The notes: generated by a model not told the origin, from the sequence alone. Shown: positions 15,319-24,064, counted from the stretch's first letter. The stretch is 32,121 bases of DNA from an archaeon 13_1_40CM_2_52_13 (GCA_001919285.1 MNHO01000015.1:1-32121), one strand, 5' to 3'. Numbers and translations: made by a program.

Positions 15319-15938
15319 CGGCAGAAGAAGGTGCAGTATTGGTGAAGACCGCAAGAGCCGCTGTTGAAACTCATCTGTCAGGAAAAGAACTCCAGTCGAT
15401 GGCTCATTCTAGTCCTATCTTGCAAGAAGAAAGAGGAGTATTCGTAACGCTCCTCGACCACCTCAGTGGTGGTAATCTGCGGGGATGTATTGGGATTCCC
15501 TTTCCAACTCAATCTTTACTAGAACAAGTTAGGATTGCTGCAGTAGAGGCAGCGACGACCGACTTCCGCTTTGAACCTGTGAGTCTAGAAGAGCTGCAGA
15601 AAAGGATCGTGTTGGAGGCGACCGTGCTCTCCATCATGGAGCCCATCTGGGTGAAGAACCCTCTTGATTTGAGAGAGAATATTCTGGTGGGGAGAGACGG
15701 TTTGATGGTTGAAGGTAAGGGTAGCCACGGGTTGCTATTGCCTCAGGTGGCTGTTGACGAAGGTTTTGATAGTGAAGAGTTCCTTTCTCAGTGTTGTTTG
15801 AAGGCCAATCTTCCTCCAGATGCTTGGCTTACCGCGGATGTACGAGTTTCGCGGTTTCAGGGCCAGATTTTTACGGAGGAGAAGCCGAATGGCCGGGTGT
15901 TTGAGAGGCGTCTGAAACCGCAGCTCACCTCGCGTTGA
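15312..15938 (+). CDS. AMMECR1-family protein
   Basis: This 208-residue AMMECR1 (COG2078) protein has the invariant LRGCIG motif within a GGNLRGCIGIPFP segment. It continues with AAVEAATTDFRFEPVSLEEL, VLSIMEPIW, LVGRDGLMVEGKGSHGLLLPQVA, and the C-terminal LPPDAWL. In archaea it is often linked to MEMO-family genes, and the biochemical role is unresolved; a redox or radical-chemistry role has been suggested from context. The ATG at 15312 overlaps the previous stop by 7 nt. An in-frame upstream GTG (15213) would add Trp/Gly-rich residues that do not look like the family. Confidence 0.93.
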   Translation: MLTAEEGAVLVKTARAAVETHLSGKELQSMAHSSPILQEERGVFVTLLDHLSGGNLRGCIGIPFPTQSLLEQVRIAAVEAATTDFRFEPVSLEELQKRIVLEATVLSIMEPIWVKNPLDLRENILVGRDGLMVEGKGSHGLLLPQVAVDEGFDSEEFLSQCCLKANLPPDAWLTADVRVSRFQGQIFTEEKPNGRVFERRLKPQLTSR

Positions 15939-16018
15939 CTCTCACATCTAGACAGCATATGTGTCAGATCTTTCAGAATTCTGGACTTGTCGCATAGGTT
16001 CGAGGCTCGGGTTACAGC

Positions 16019-16513
16019 ATGGTAAAACGGAAAATTGTCGATTCTTCTCCGGAAGACTTGTCCAACCTTCAACGCTTGGTTGGCCCAGAGAACGTTCTCG
16101 CACACTGCGCGGGGGTCAACTATCAGGTATACGTCACGGATACTCGTCTTCTAGTTGGCAAGAGGTTTGCGACGGGAGAGAAGTTCATGAACGTGCCGAC
16201 CGCAAGCATCAACACTCTAGAATTGATTACAAAGAGTCTCCTCCCACCGTTGACTTTCGCAGTTCTCGGCGCGATCGCTAGCTTTCTCATCTGGTGGTTT
16301 CCAGGGACGAGAATGCTACCTCTGCCGGTGTTTCCCTACGATGTTGCGATGTTGGCGGGACTCGTTGTCTTTGCCGGGTCACTGGTTGTGGCTTGGTGGA
16401 GAGTGGGTATTGCGGTGCTTCGAATCCGAATAAATGATTCGCAGAACCCTATCACAGTGAAGCTGGTCAGCACCTCGAAGGCTGAAGCAGTCTTCAAAGC
16501 CCTCAAAGGATAG
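16019..16513 (+). CDS. PH-like (bPH) domain protein interrupted by a transmembrane hairpin
   Basis: This 164-residue protein begins with a soluble stretch containing NYQVYVTDTRLLVGKRF and SINTLELI, the beta-strand pattern of bacterial-type PH domains. Two strong transmembrane helices follow (about 77-98 and 106-126), and then more beta-like segments (VLRIRINDSQNPITVKLV) with a final helix, KAEAVFKAL. The PH fold therefore seems split by the membrane hairpin. Its function is unknown; a membrane-associated adaptor is plausible. It stands between AMMECR1 and trmI with 80-100 bp on each side, so it is probably a separate transcript. Confidence 0.75.
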   Translation: MVKRKIVDSSPEDLSNLQRLVGPENVLAHCAGVNYQVYVTDTRLLVGKRFATGEKFMNVPTASINTLELITKSLLPPLTFAVLGAIASFLIWWFPGTRMLPLPVFPYDVAMLAGLVVFAGSLVVAWWRVGIAVLRIRINDSQNPITVKLVSTSKAEAVFKALKG

Positions 16514-16580
16514 ACAAACAACAACAGTCTTCGGAATCAGTTGCGCGGGACTGTATCGAAGAGCTAGTTTGGGTGGAACG

Positions 16581-16588
16581 CTTAAACT
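16581..16588 (+). promoter_or_regulatory. TATA-like element for trmI
   Basis: cttaaact sits about 30 nt before the TTG start at 16616, predicting a leader of only a few nucleotides. Confidence 0.45.
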
Positions 16589-16615
16589 TCACGAGCCCCT
16601 CTGGGGAATCTTAAT

Positions 16616-17392
16616 TTGACAAGTTCAATTCAGGAAGGTGATCTAGTTTTCCTCTACCAGGATGCTCGCCGTAGCTGGGTTGCTCGGGCGGGAGAGGGAC
16701 GATTCCATACGCATCGTGGGTATCTTGATCTCAAGGATCTTGTCGGGCTGGAGTATGGGGTCTTCGTCAGGACTAGCTTGGGACAGTCGCTTGCCGTGTT
16801 CAAGCCCCGGCTCTTGGAGCTCGTGAACTCGTTCGACCGGCCGACCCAGATAATGTATCCCAAGGACATCGGGTATGCGATCTACCAGCTTGGGTTGAAG
16901 GATCGTGACACCGTCGTTGAGGTAGGCACAGGTAGTGGTGCTCTAACCGGGGCCTTGGCTCAGGCTGTCGCACCGAATGGCCGCGTGTACACTTACGAGA
17001 ATCGGGAAGAGTTCTTGAGATCGGCGAAGAAGAACGTGGAAAAGACTGGTCTGTCAAGTCTGGTCACTTTTCGAAACATCGATCCATCGCAGGGATTCTT
17101 GGAACTGAACGCGGATGCCGCTGTAATCGATCTAGGTGATCCTTGGAAGATGGTGGCCCCTGCATGGGATGCTTTAGCGGGCGGGGGAATGCTTGCGGGC
17201 TTTACGCCTACCGTTAACCAGCTCGAGAAACTCGCTGAAGCGTTGAGGGAATGTGGATTCCTTGTTCTTGAGGCAGTTGAGTTGTTGATGCGGGAGTTCA
17301 AGACCGAGACGGGCAAGGTGCGACCCGAATCACGGATGATTGGGCACACGGCTTACGTTACGATCGCTCGAAAGGTCACGGTGAAAGAATAA
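16616..17392 (+). CDS. trmI: tRNA (adenine-N1)-methyltransferase, TrmI family
   Basis: Archaeal TrmI methylates A57 and A58 in the T-loop of tRNA with SAM. The N-terminal beta domain (GDLVFLYQDARRSWVARAGEGRFHTHRGYLDLKDLVG) precedes the hinge QIMYPKDIGYAIYQLGL. The methyltransferase core has VVEVGTGSGALTGALA, RVYTYENREEFL and DAAVIDLGDPW, which holds the acidic catalytic position. The C-terminal VRPESRMIGHTAYVTIARK is a family hallmark. At 258 residues the length is normal. The TTG start is set by the N-terminal domain and a nearby TATA. Confidence 0.95.
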   Translation: MTSSIQEGDLVFLYQDARRSWVARAGEGRFHTHRGYLDLKDLVGLEYGVFVRTSLGQSLAVFKPRLLELVNSFDRPTQIMYPKDIGYAIYQLGLKDRDTVVEVGTGSGALTGALAQAVAPNGRVYTYENREEFLRSAKKNVEKTGLSSLVTFRNIDPSQGFLELNADAAVIDLGDPWKMVAPAWDALAGGGMLAGFTPTVNQLEKLAEALRECGFLVLEAVELLMREFKTETGKVRPESRMIGHTAYVTIARKVTVKE

Positions 17393-17402
17393 GCGTTCAT
17401 AT

Positions 17403-17681
17403 ATGGGAAAGATGCCTGAACGCTTAGTCACGGGCATCGTCGTAATGAGCGCTATTCGCGTTGGAGACTCGGATCTCGTCAAGATACTCCGTGGAGTCGC
17501 AGTCATAGTGGCCGCAGCTCTGATGATTCTTCCAGCATATCTCAACTATGAGATCTGGAAGGCCGGATTCAATCCGGTCGTGTCAATGGCGATCAGCCTA
17601 CAACTGTTCGCTATTGGAATCGTTCTCTTCATTCTCGCAGTAGGCAAAGAGAGACTAGCGCCAAAGTCTCAACCCCAGTAG
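17403..17681 (+). CDS. Small two-helix membrane protein
   Basis: This is a short protein with helices around residues 28-48 and 57-80 and a basic C-terminal tail (KERLAPKSQPQ). The family is unrecognised. The annotated ATG at 17403 gives 92 residues, but the sequence catatatgg at 17398 looks like a TATA box, which would put transcription near 17425. In that case ATG 17445 (78 residues, MSAIRVGDSD) would be the real start. It follows trmI by 10 bp and could also be read through from it. Confidence 0.6.
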   Translation: MGKMPERLVTGIVVMSAIRVGDSDLVKILRGVAVIVAAALMILPAYLNYEIWKAGFNPVVSMAISLQLFAIGIVLFILAVGKERLAPKSQPQ

Positions 17682-17740
17682 TCGTATCAATACCCACCAG
17701 GCAATTGGGCAACGCGATAATTTCGATAGCCGAGTCTCTG

Positions 17741-19216
17741 CTAGATGGTGGTTAGCGGCGGGTCAACCTGTTTCTGAGGGTCCGATGGAGATTCATGGGA
17801 TGAGACTCTATCCGCCCATTCTTTAACAGCCTCGACTAGTTGAAGCCTCAGATCCTCTCCCATGAGCTGGGATCTTCTAACCGTCCTAATGTTGTCTGCA
17901 AGCTGGATCGAACCCAGCACATCCTTGGTCCACTTTTCAAGATCTCTGCGTCCAATATGATATTCCAAAGACTCTAGAGGAACTATCTTGAGAGCGTCAA
18001 GAAATTCTTCGATCGAGGTTGCGAGTATGCCCGAGTATTGCCCAAGACCCGTGTCAAAGTAGAATGACTTGTCGCGTGGGACTGCAAGGATGCCATCGAC
18101 TGTTTCGCCCTCTTCGACTCTCGTATTGGGCCAGAGCTTGCTCCCGGGAAGGATCTTGGCTCCGTCTCCAATGTTGCAGCCTTGGCCGATAATTGCCCTG
18201 TCTATGGAGACATCATTGCCAATAACAGCTCTCTCACCGATTATTGTTGATCTTATGGAGCAGTTTCGACCGAAGATGGTGTTTTCGAAAGCGACTCCAG
18301 TCTCGAAGCTAGTCCCTGACATTAGACGGGAGTTTTCTTTCAAGACTGTTCCGGGCCTAATGTGCACATTCTCCCCTAGCGACGTCTCGTTATCGATCCA
18401 TGCGGGACCCAGCATGTGGGAGCCTCGGCCAATCTTGACGGCTCCTCTGGCAAACACTGGCTCGCTCGGGCTTCCAATCAGCTTTGCATCTCTAGGTGGG
18501 TCAGTGACGAGATTTCGAAGGACCCAGTTTATTCCCTTCAGGTAGCCCTTCAGTTCGCCAACATCTACCCAGAAAGAGTCTGACGTGTATCCGAAGAGAT
18601 GGTGGCCGAGCCTCATTAGGTAGGGAAACAGGTCTTTCGCGAAATCCCACTTTTCATTCTCGACATAGTCGAGGACTTCCGGCTCGAGGATGTAGAAGCC
18701 TGTGCTGACCAGATTGCTTGGAACGGTACCTGGCGCCGGTTTCTCTACAAACCTTGTGATCTCATTCTCCTCGTTTACAATCGCGACTCCATAGGCAGAT
18801 GGATCCTCCACGTTGGTGAGTGCAATACACACTTCGCCATGCCTATCAGAATGGAACCTTGCCATATCCATCAGGGATATTTCGCTGACAACATCAGCTT
18901 GGACGACGAGAAAAGTCTCGTCTAGTAGATGAGCGGCCAGCTTCAGGCTTCCAGCTGTTCCAAACGTGACTCCCTCAGGCTCGACAACGTATGTCACTCG
19001 GACACCGAAATGGGAGCCATCGCCGACATACCCCATTATCTGATCTTTCAGGTATCCTGGGATTATGATGAGATCCTTGAAACCATTCTGGGACAGATGT
19101 GATAGCACATAATGGATTATCGGGTTTGGACCCAAAGGAAGCATCGGCTTGGGTCGTGTGAATGTTAGAGGACGTAGACGTGTTCCTTCTCCTCCGGCGA
19201 GGACTACAGCCTTCAA
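17741..19216 (-). CDS. Sugar-phosphate nucleotidyltransferase with left-handed beta-helix and extra C-terminal domain
   Basis: The N-terminal nucleotidyltransferase domain (residues 1-235) carries MKAVVLAGGEGTRLRPLTFTRPKPMLPL, GTAGSLKLA, VVQADV and GVAIV...EKP, as in NDP-sugar pyrophosphorylases (GDP-mannose or glucose-1-phosphate types). Hexapeptide repeats (about 260-380) form a left-handed beta helix. Residues about 395-480 form a helical domain, EEFLDALKIVPLESLEYHIGRRDLEKW, resembling a domain I recall as DUF5752 in archaeal carbohydrate enzymes. The TTG start is fixed by the conserved MKAVVLAGG. The product should activate a sugar for glycan or glycolipid synthesis; which sugar cannot be told. 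It stands alone, with a possible TATA about 65 nt upstream. Confidence 0.9.
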   Translation of the reverse strand: MKAVVLAGGEGTRLRPLTFTRPKPMLPLGPNPIIHYVLSHLSQNGFKDLIIIPGYLKDQIMGYVGDGSHFGVRVTYVVEPEGVTFGTAGSLKLAAHLLDETFLVVQADVVSEISLMDMARFHSDRHGEVCIALTNVEDPSAYGVAIVNEENEITRFVEKPAPGTVPSNLVSTGFYILEPEVLDYVENEKWDFAKDLFPYLMRLGHHLFGYTSDSFWVDVGELKGYLKGINWVLRNLVTDPPRDAKLIGSPSEPVFARGAVKIGRGSHMLGPAWIDNETSLGENVHIRPGTVLKENSRLMSGTSFETGVAFENTIFGRNCSIRSTIIGERAVIGNDVSIDRAIIGQGCNIGDGAKILPGSKLWPNTRVEEGETVDGILAVPRDKSFYFDTGLGQYSGILATSIEEFLDALKIVPLESLEYHIGRRDLEKWTKDVLGSIQLADNIRTVRRSQLMGEDLRLQLVEAVKEWADRVSSHESPSDPQKQVDPPLTTI

Positions 19217-19404
19217 AGTTCAGGCGAGATCTATGAATACTCGCGTTCTTCCTCCATCAGCAAATCAGGTCGGCCACGGATAATATGCATAGCGGCCGGT
19301 CTTGGATCGTCCAGCATGGGGACCCAGTAAGTGTGTCTATAGAATAGTTACACGAAAAATGGAGAAGTTATCGACAAAAGAACTCTAACGCGGCTAGTAC
19401 GAGA

Positions 19405-19839
19405 CTAGTTCTCTTCGAAGAGACGCGTCAACCTTTCCGCAACGTCTTTCAGCTTGTCTCTGTATTCGGCAATTTTTGAAGCGTTAGATTTTGCCAGATC
19501 TTCGAAGTATGAGACGAAATCCTTCATCTCGCTAACCATGGAGTCCACGGAGTTTGGTCGCTGGGAGAATGGGAAGCCGAAGGGAAACGTTCCCTCATCT
19601 TTACCCTTGTCTGTAAGCTCGTAGCGACCGTCCTCTCTCTGTCGAATTGCGCCTTCATCGACCATGTCTTTTAGGAGCGGGTAGATTGAGCCTGGTGATG
19701 GACGCCAGCCTCCCCAGCTCATCTTCTCGATCTCGTCGATAATTTCCGCGCCGTTCTTTGGTGATCGTCCTATCATAGATATGACCCAGGGTCTGAGCCA
19801 TCCACGCCTCATTCCGCCCCAGTGTCTATGGCCCCACAT
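19405..19839 (-). CDS. PadR-family transcriptional regulator
   Basis: This 144-residue winged-helix protein has the PadR core: WVISMIGRSPKNGAEIIDEIEKMSWGGWRPSPGSIYPLLKDMVDEGAIRQREDGRYELTDKG. A C-terminal helical segment (about 100-144) serves for dimerisation. The N-terminal His/Trp/Arg-rich stretch MWGHRHWGGMRRGW may bind a ligand or metal. A perfect inverted repeat begins 5 nt upstream of the ATG, consistent with autoregulation. No drug efflux or stress gene is adjacent; the neighbours are the sugar nucleotidyltransferase downstream and the response regulator upstream, all on the minus strand. Confidence 0.92.
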   Translation of the reverse strand: MWGHRHWGGMRRGWLRPWVISMIGRSPKNGAEIIDEIEKMSWGGWRPSPGSIYPLLKDMVDEGAIRQREDGRYELTDKGKDEGTFPFGFPFSQRPNSVDSMVSEMKDFVSYFEDLAKSNASKIAEYRDKLKDVAERLTRLFEEN

Positions 19840-19844
19840 TGCGT

Positions 19845-19868
19845 CCGATATCGTTTATTCGATATCGG
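19845..19868. promoter_or_regulatory. Perfect 9-bp inverted repeat, probable PadR operator
   Basis: CCGATATCG and CGATATCGG are separated by TTTATT. Each arm contains the self-palindrome CGATATCG, and the two copies are offset by 14 bp. The element lies 5 nt upstream of the PadR start and covers the AT-rich position where TBP would bind, so repressor occupancy would block initiation. PadR proteins typically bind such repeats at their own promoters. Confidence 0.65.
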
Positions 19869-20033
19869 CTAATAAGCCCTTCGATCCTCTGCTCTTGATC
19901 GAGAAAACGGTAGAAACGCCTCCGATTGGGGCAAGTAGGGCTACGGTGCCGGATACCACTTCTAAACCCAAGAATTGAGAGACGTATACACTAGCGAGCC
20001 CTAGAATCGACGCACGGCCAGCGACGTATGATT

Positions 20034-20528
20034 CTATTCTTCGATCCCCGGCACGTGCGCAGAGGCCGGAACCTTGCGTGGACTCCGGTTTCGTTTCGTT
20101 TCTTCGTAGCGAGATTCTATCCAACCGATAACCTTGTCTTCAGTTATTACGTCAGCTTCTGTCTGTTTGTTCATGTTCTCCGCAATCACCTTCAGGAAAT
20201 CTTTAGGGTTGACAGGTTTGATGATGTAGGCATCTGCTTGTTGATTTACGGATTCGACGGCGTTGTCCAAAGTAGGGTATCCTGTGAGGATGATCTTCCT
20301 CGCTTTAGGAAGCATCTCGTGGATCTTCGGGAGTAGTTCTGTCCCCTCGGTGTCTGGTAGGTTGATATCGATGATTGCCATGTTGTAGAGTTGAGCCTTG
20401 CATTTTTCGAGGGCTTCGGAGCTGGTCTGGGCCGTGTCGACATCATAGCCCTCTGGCTCCAGGATCTCCTTGAAGCTGTTCAGGATTCCCGGGTCGTCGT
20501 CGACGATGAGGATACTTTTTCTTTCCAT
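20034..20528 (-). CDS. Receiver-only response regulator
   Basis: This is a CheY-like receiver domain of about 125 residues. The acidic pocket is D10/D11/D12 in LIVDDDPG, the phospho-acceptor is D54 in AIIDINLP, Thr lies in ILTGYP, and Lys in YIIKPVNP. About 40 residues of charged, probably unstructured tail follow, with no recognisable DNA-binding or enzymatic output domain. I chose ATG 20528; a longer frame from 20588 would overlap the kinase and add an unrelated N terminus. It begins 7 bp after the kinase stop, so it is the likely phosphorylation partner. Confidence 0.93.
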   Translation of the reverse strand: MERKSILIVDDDPGILNSFKEILEPEGYDVDTAQTSSEALEKCKAQLYNMAIIDINLPDTEGTELLPKIHEMLPKARKIILTGYPTLDNAVESVNQQADAYIIKPVNPKDFLKVIAENMNKQTEADVITEDKVIGWIESRYEETKRNRSPRKVPASAHVPGIEE

Positions 20529-20535
20529 TATCGGA

Positions 20536-23500
20536 TCATATCTTTCGGTCGAGTGGTATCTCAACTGTGAAGGTTGTTCCCTCCCCAACTTTGCTTGAGA
20601 CTTTGATGTCGCCGTGGTGAGATTCGATCAACAGCTTGGCCACGGCCAGTCCCAGTCCCACGCCTTTCTCTCTGGTAGTGAAGAGCGGGTTGAAGATCTT
20701 GGCTTTGATGTCCTCCGGGATTCCCTTCCCAGTGTCTTGGAAGCTGATCGCGGCTAACTCTTTATTCTTCCACGCGTTTATTCTTAGCTGACCCCCATCT
20801 GGCATTGCTTGTAGGGCATTCGCGATTATGTTGGTGAAGGCTCTGCGGAGCAAGTTTGGATCGACGGTCAGTTTGGGAAAGCCCGGCTCAAAGGAGGTGA
20901 AGACTTCTACAGTTTTGGGTATTGAGATCGAGGATCGTGCGTCGTCGATGAGGCCCTGAAGGTCGTATTCGACAAAAGAAGGCTTCGGTTGTCTGGCGTA
21001 GTCTTGGAGGTCGGATACGATCTTGTTCATGAAGTCGGCTTGCTCTCGAATAGTTTCCAGAGTTTTCTCGATACGCAAGTTCTGCGAGGCTCCTCCAGAT
21101 TTCATGCTCTCCATCGCTAGATGGACAGTGTTGATTATCGTCTGGAGTGGATTGCGGAGGTCGTGGCCGACCATTCCTGCCGTCTCACCAATGGCCGCCA
21201 TGCGAGTTGAGTTCCTCAGCATTCTGGTTCTCTCCTCAACCACCTCTTCCAATTGTTCCGTGTGAGCCTTGAGCCTCTCCTCGGCTTGCTTTATCCGGTC
21301 GATGTCAACGAAGGCTACCACAGCTCCGTCGATCTTGTTGTCTGCCGTCCTGTAAGGCCGTATCCAGATAGAATACCAGCGACCGTTGCTGTCTTTGACC
21401 TCTATTTCCTTGGGGGCAACGCTGTCTATTACATCGGTAATCAGAGAGCCCACATCCGGAGTCTTCGGGTTCAGATTGATGTCGGTAATGGAACGTCCGA
21501 CGTCGGACGCGAGCAAATTGAACATCTTCTCTGCATGGGGGGTGAAACGACGTATCCGAAGATCGTTGCCCAGCATGATGATCGGCAGGTTCGCGCTAAC
21601 CAGGAGGTTTGTTATGTCATCATTAACCTGGGTGAGTTCGACGTTCCGGTTTTGTAATTCTTCGTTAACTGTGGTCAGTTCTTCGTTTGTGGACTGAAGC
21701 TCTTCTTTGGCCGTCTCCAACTCCTCATTGGTGCTTTGAAGTTCCTCATTGCTCGACTGTATTTCCTCATTGGCGGCCCTCAATTCTTCTATGGCCGATT
21801 CGTTATCCTGTATGATCGACTGCAGATACTCCTTGTTTGCAGAAAGCTCCTGTTCGAGATGTAGGAACTTGCGATTCTCAGCCATCTGATCCCTAGCATG
21901 CTTCGCGCCCCGGGTTCCGCCCGTTGTCGGACCAGGGATTGGCCTTGGCAATGCTTCTTCGAACGATATCAGAAAGCATGGCAGGTTTGCCGAAGTCTTC
22001 AGCGGGGTTACCTCTAGGTTGACGTCGACATATTTGCCATCAGATTTGATGGAAATCTCTTTCTTCCTAACAGTGTCGCCACTAGTCTTGGCCCTATCGA
22101 TTGCTGCCCGCAGGTTCGTCATCAGGCCTTCCCGGGCCATTTTCAGAACGTTGAGGCTGGCTTTCCCAGGCGCGGGCTCGAGGAAGAGACCCGTGCGTCC
22201 GCGAAACTGGATAATCTCCAACTCACTGTTCACGATGACGGTGGCAGGCGAGTATTTGGTTAACATGATCCGGTCTGCTTCCTTGAAGATGGCCTGTTCT
22301 GGGACTAGACCTTCAATGCGCCGGGCCTCTGATCTGTCAACATGCCCAAGCTCAATCCCGTATTTCATCGAGAAGTCGAGTTGAGTACGCGGAACCATAG
22401 GTTTCTTGGAATAGATCTTGAGCCGTTTGTTCGCTACATTGAAGATGTTGTCGAATTCCCCTATGGTCTCAAAGTCTCCGAGGACAAGGAAGCCGGTAGG
22501 TTTGAGTGCGTAGTGGAATATTGGAAGCAGTTTCTTCTGCAGAGGCGGCCCGAGGTAGATTAGCAGGTTTCTACAGACGATGAGATCAAGCTTCGAGAAT
22601 GGGGGGTCAGCAGTCACGTTTTGCTTGGCAAAGATGCACATCTTCCGGATTGTCTTGTTTATCTGGTAGGAGCCGTTTGTCTTGACGAAGAAGCGTCGTA
22701 GTCGTTCTCCAGAGACGTAGGGGGATGCGCTGTACACGCCTTGCCGTGCTTTTTCTAACACGTTCTCGTTCACGTCGGTGGCGAAGATCTGGATTGGCGG
22801 CTTAACGCGGGCATGGTCGAGGTACTCGAGTAGACTTATGGCTACTGAATAGACCTCTTCACCAGTCGAGCAGCCGGGGATCCATATCCTGATGGGGTCT
22901 TCAGCGGGCCTGTTTTTCAAAATGTTGGGAAATATCTCGGTTTTCAAAGCCTCGAGGGTAGCAGGCTCACGAAAGAAAGCGGTAACGCTGATCAGAATAT
23001 CTTGGAAGAGAGAGTTCAGCTCGCCAGAGCCTGTCTGCAAATACTTCAGATAATTCTCCATACTACTGATCTTCAGAATGAGCATCCGTCTCATGATTCG
23101 TCTCTTGATTGTGGCGTGTTTGTAGTCGGTGAAATCAACCCCCTTGCCCTTTCGCAAGAGGCTGAAGATCTTTTCCAGGTCGCTGTGAGGCAACAGCTCT
23201 TCGGCTTTTTCCGTCTCCAAGTACGGAACGTAGGGATGCTCACTAATCTTGGTGAGTTCCTGGGCTATCTCCTTGGGGGCGAGTATTAAGTCGACGAAGC
23301 CCGCGGCGACGGCACTACGAGGTAAATCGTAATACTTAGCTGATTTCTCGTCTTGAGCAATCGTGATTCCACCTTCCGCCTTTATGGCCTTCAGTCCCTG
23401 AACACCATCCATTGAGGTCCCGGAGAGGATCACCGCGACCGCTCGGCCCTTCTGGTCTAGGGAGAGGGATTGTAAGAAGTGGTCAATGGGCATGTGCTTG

Positions 23501-23937
23501 CGGTCAACGTCCACGCGCGGGGTAAGATAGAGCGCTCCCTTGGAAATGGTCATGCTCGTGTTCGGCGGGATCACGTAGACATTTCTCGGCTTCACCTGCA
23601 TGCCATCAGTGACCTCGGCTACCGGTAGTTTGGTTGTCTTGGAGAGAAGTTCAGCCAACAGACTCTTGTAAGTGGGGTCTAAGTGTTGTATCAGGACCAG
23701 CGCCATATTGATGTCTGGCGGGAGCTCCCGAAGGAGTTGAGTGAAGGCTTCGAGCCCACCCGCAGAGGCACCAATGCCCACGACTGGGAAGGACTCATCC
23801 ACAGACGCGTCGCAGTCAATAGCCTTCGCCCTCCGAGGATGTGCCGACTGTATTGGCCTGAACCGGCGTCTCTGCCCACTGGCAGCACTCTTCGTCTTGC
23901 TAATTGATCCTTTACGGTTGACGAGTTCTTGAGCCAT
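20536..23937 (-). CDS. CheB-CheR-PAS-histidine kinase fusion
   Basis: This is a single 1133-residue signalling protein. A CheB methylesterase domain (about 50-235) has GIGASAGG, LIQHLDP and LSGTSMDG, which supply the Ser-His-Asp triad. CheR N-terminal and SAM-binding domains (about 255-505) have IKRRIMRRM and IWIPGCSTGEEVYSVA. A PAS-like region (about 560-660) comes next. An exceptionally regular coiled coil (about 690-765), built from ELQSTNEELxxxxEELQ units, precedes a second PAS (about 770-880). HisKA has the phosphorylatable H925 in GHDLRNPLQ, and HATPase has DTGKGIPED and GLGLAVAKLL. There is no transmembrane segment, so it is cytoplasmic. Chemotaxis genes are otherwise absent in the window. 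Such fusions are common in bacteria, so lateral acquisition is possible. Confidence 0.95.
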   Translation of the reverse strand: MAQELVNRKGSISKTKSAASGQRRRFRPIQSAHPRRAKAIDCDASVDESFPVVGIGASAGGLEAFTQLLRELPPDINMALVLIQHLDPTYKSLLAELLSKTTKLPVAEVTDGMQVKPRNVYVIPPNTSMTISKGALYLTPRVDVDRKHMPIDHFLQSLSLDQKGRAVAVILSGTSMDGVQGLKAIKAEGGITIAQDEKSAKYYDLPRSAVAAGFVDLILAPKEIAQELTKISEHPYVPYLETEKAEELLPHSDLEKIFSLLRKGKGVDFTDYKHATIKRRIMRRMLILKISSMENYLKYLQTGSGELNSLFQDILISVTAFFREPATLEALKTEIFPNILKNRPAEDPIRIWIPGCSTGEEVYSVAISLLEYLDHARVKPPIQIFATDVNENVLEKARQGVYSASPYVSGERLRRFFVKTNGSYQINKTIRKMCIFAKQNVTADPPFSKLDLIVCRNLLIYLGPPLQKKLLPIFHYALKPTGFLVLGDFETIGEFDNIFNVANKRLKIYSKKPMVPRTQLDFSMKYGIELGHVDRSEARRIEGLVPEQAIFKEADRIMLTKYSPATVIVNSELEIIQFRGRTGLFLEPAPGKASLNVLKMAREGLMTNLRAAIDRAKTSGDTVRKKEISIKSDGKYVDVNLEVTPLKTSANLPCFLISFEEALPRPIPGPTTGGTRGAKHARDQMAENRKFLHLEQELSANKEYLQSIIQDNESAIEELRAANEEIQSSNEELQSTNEELETAKEELQSTNEELTTVNEELQNRNVELTQVNDDITNLLVSANLPIIMLGNDLRIRRFTPHAEKMFNLLASDVGRSITDINLNPKTPDVGSLITDVIDSVAPKEIEVKDSNGRWYSIWIRPYRTADNKIDGAVVAFVDIDRIKQAEERLKAHTEQLEEVVEERTRMLRNSTRMAAIGETAGMVGHDLRNPLQTIINTVHLAMESMKSGGASQNLRIEKTLETIREQADFMNKIVSDLQDYARQPKPSFVEYDLQGLIDDARSSISIPKTVEVFTSFEPGFPKLTVDPNLLRRAFTNIIANALQAMPDGGQLRINAWKNKELAAISFQDTGKGIPEDIKAKIFNPLFTTREKGVGLGLAVAKLLIESHHGDIKVSSKVGEGTTFTVEIPLDRKI

Positions 23938-24064
23938 ACAGGGAGCGCTTGAGGATACTTCTCGCTGTCAGAGTAGGTCTAGCAGAATATAAAAGAACAA
24001 CCTACGCCCATATCTTGCATCAATTGGATGAGCAATGCAACTTCGCCTTCCGCCCCACTTCTAG

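Noticed and set aside
15984-16018. ggttcgaggctc resembling a tRNA T-arm upstream of the PH-like gene
   Set aside because: No matching 5-bp stem, acceptor or anticodon arm can be built around it. No tRNA gene was found anywhere in the window by eye.
19217-19404. Possible small gene or dyad between the nucleotidyltransferase and PadR genes
   Set aside because: No frame with a recognisable product. The GGCC-containing pairs are imperfect, so only a tentative TATA (gcatattatcc on minus, about 19280-19290) is mentioned.
19855-20124. Minus-strand 89-codon frame with a hydrophobic stretch (VYVSQFLGLEVVSGTVALL) between the PadR and response-regulator genes
   Set aside because: Its only good start overlaps the end of the response regulator by about 90 bp, its first third is the response-regulator sequence in another frame, and it runs through the PadR operator. 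A degenerate remnant of a membrane protein is possible but not supportable.
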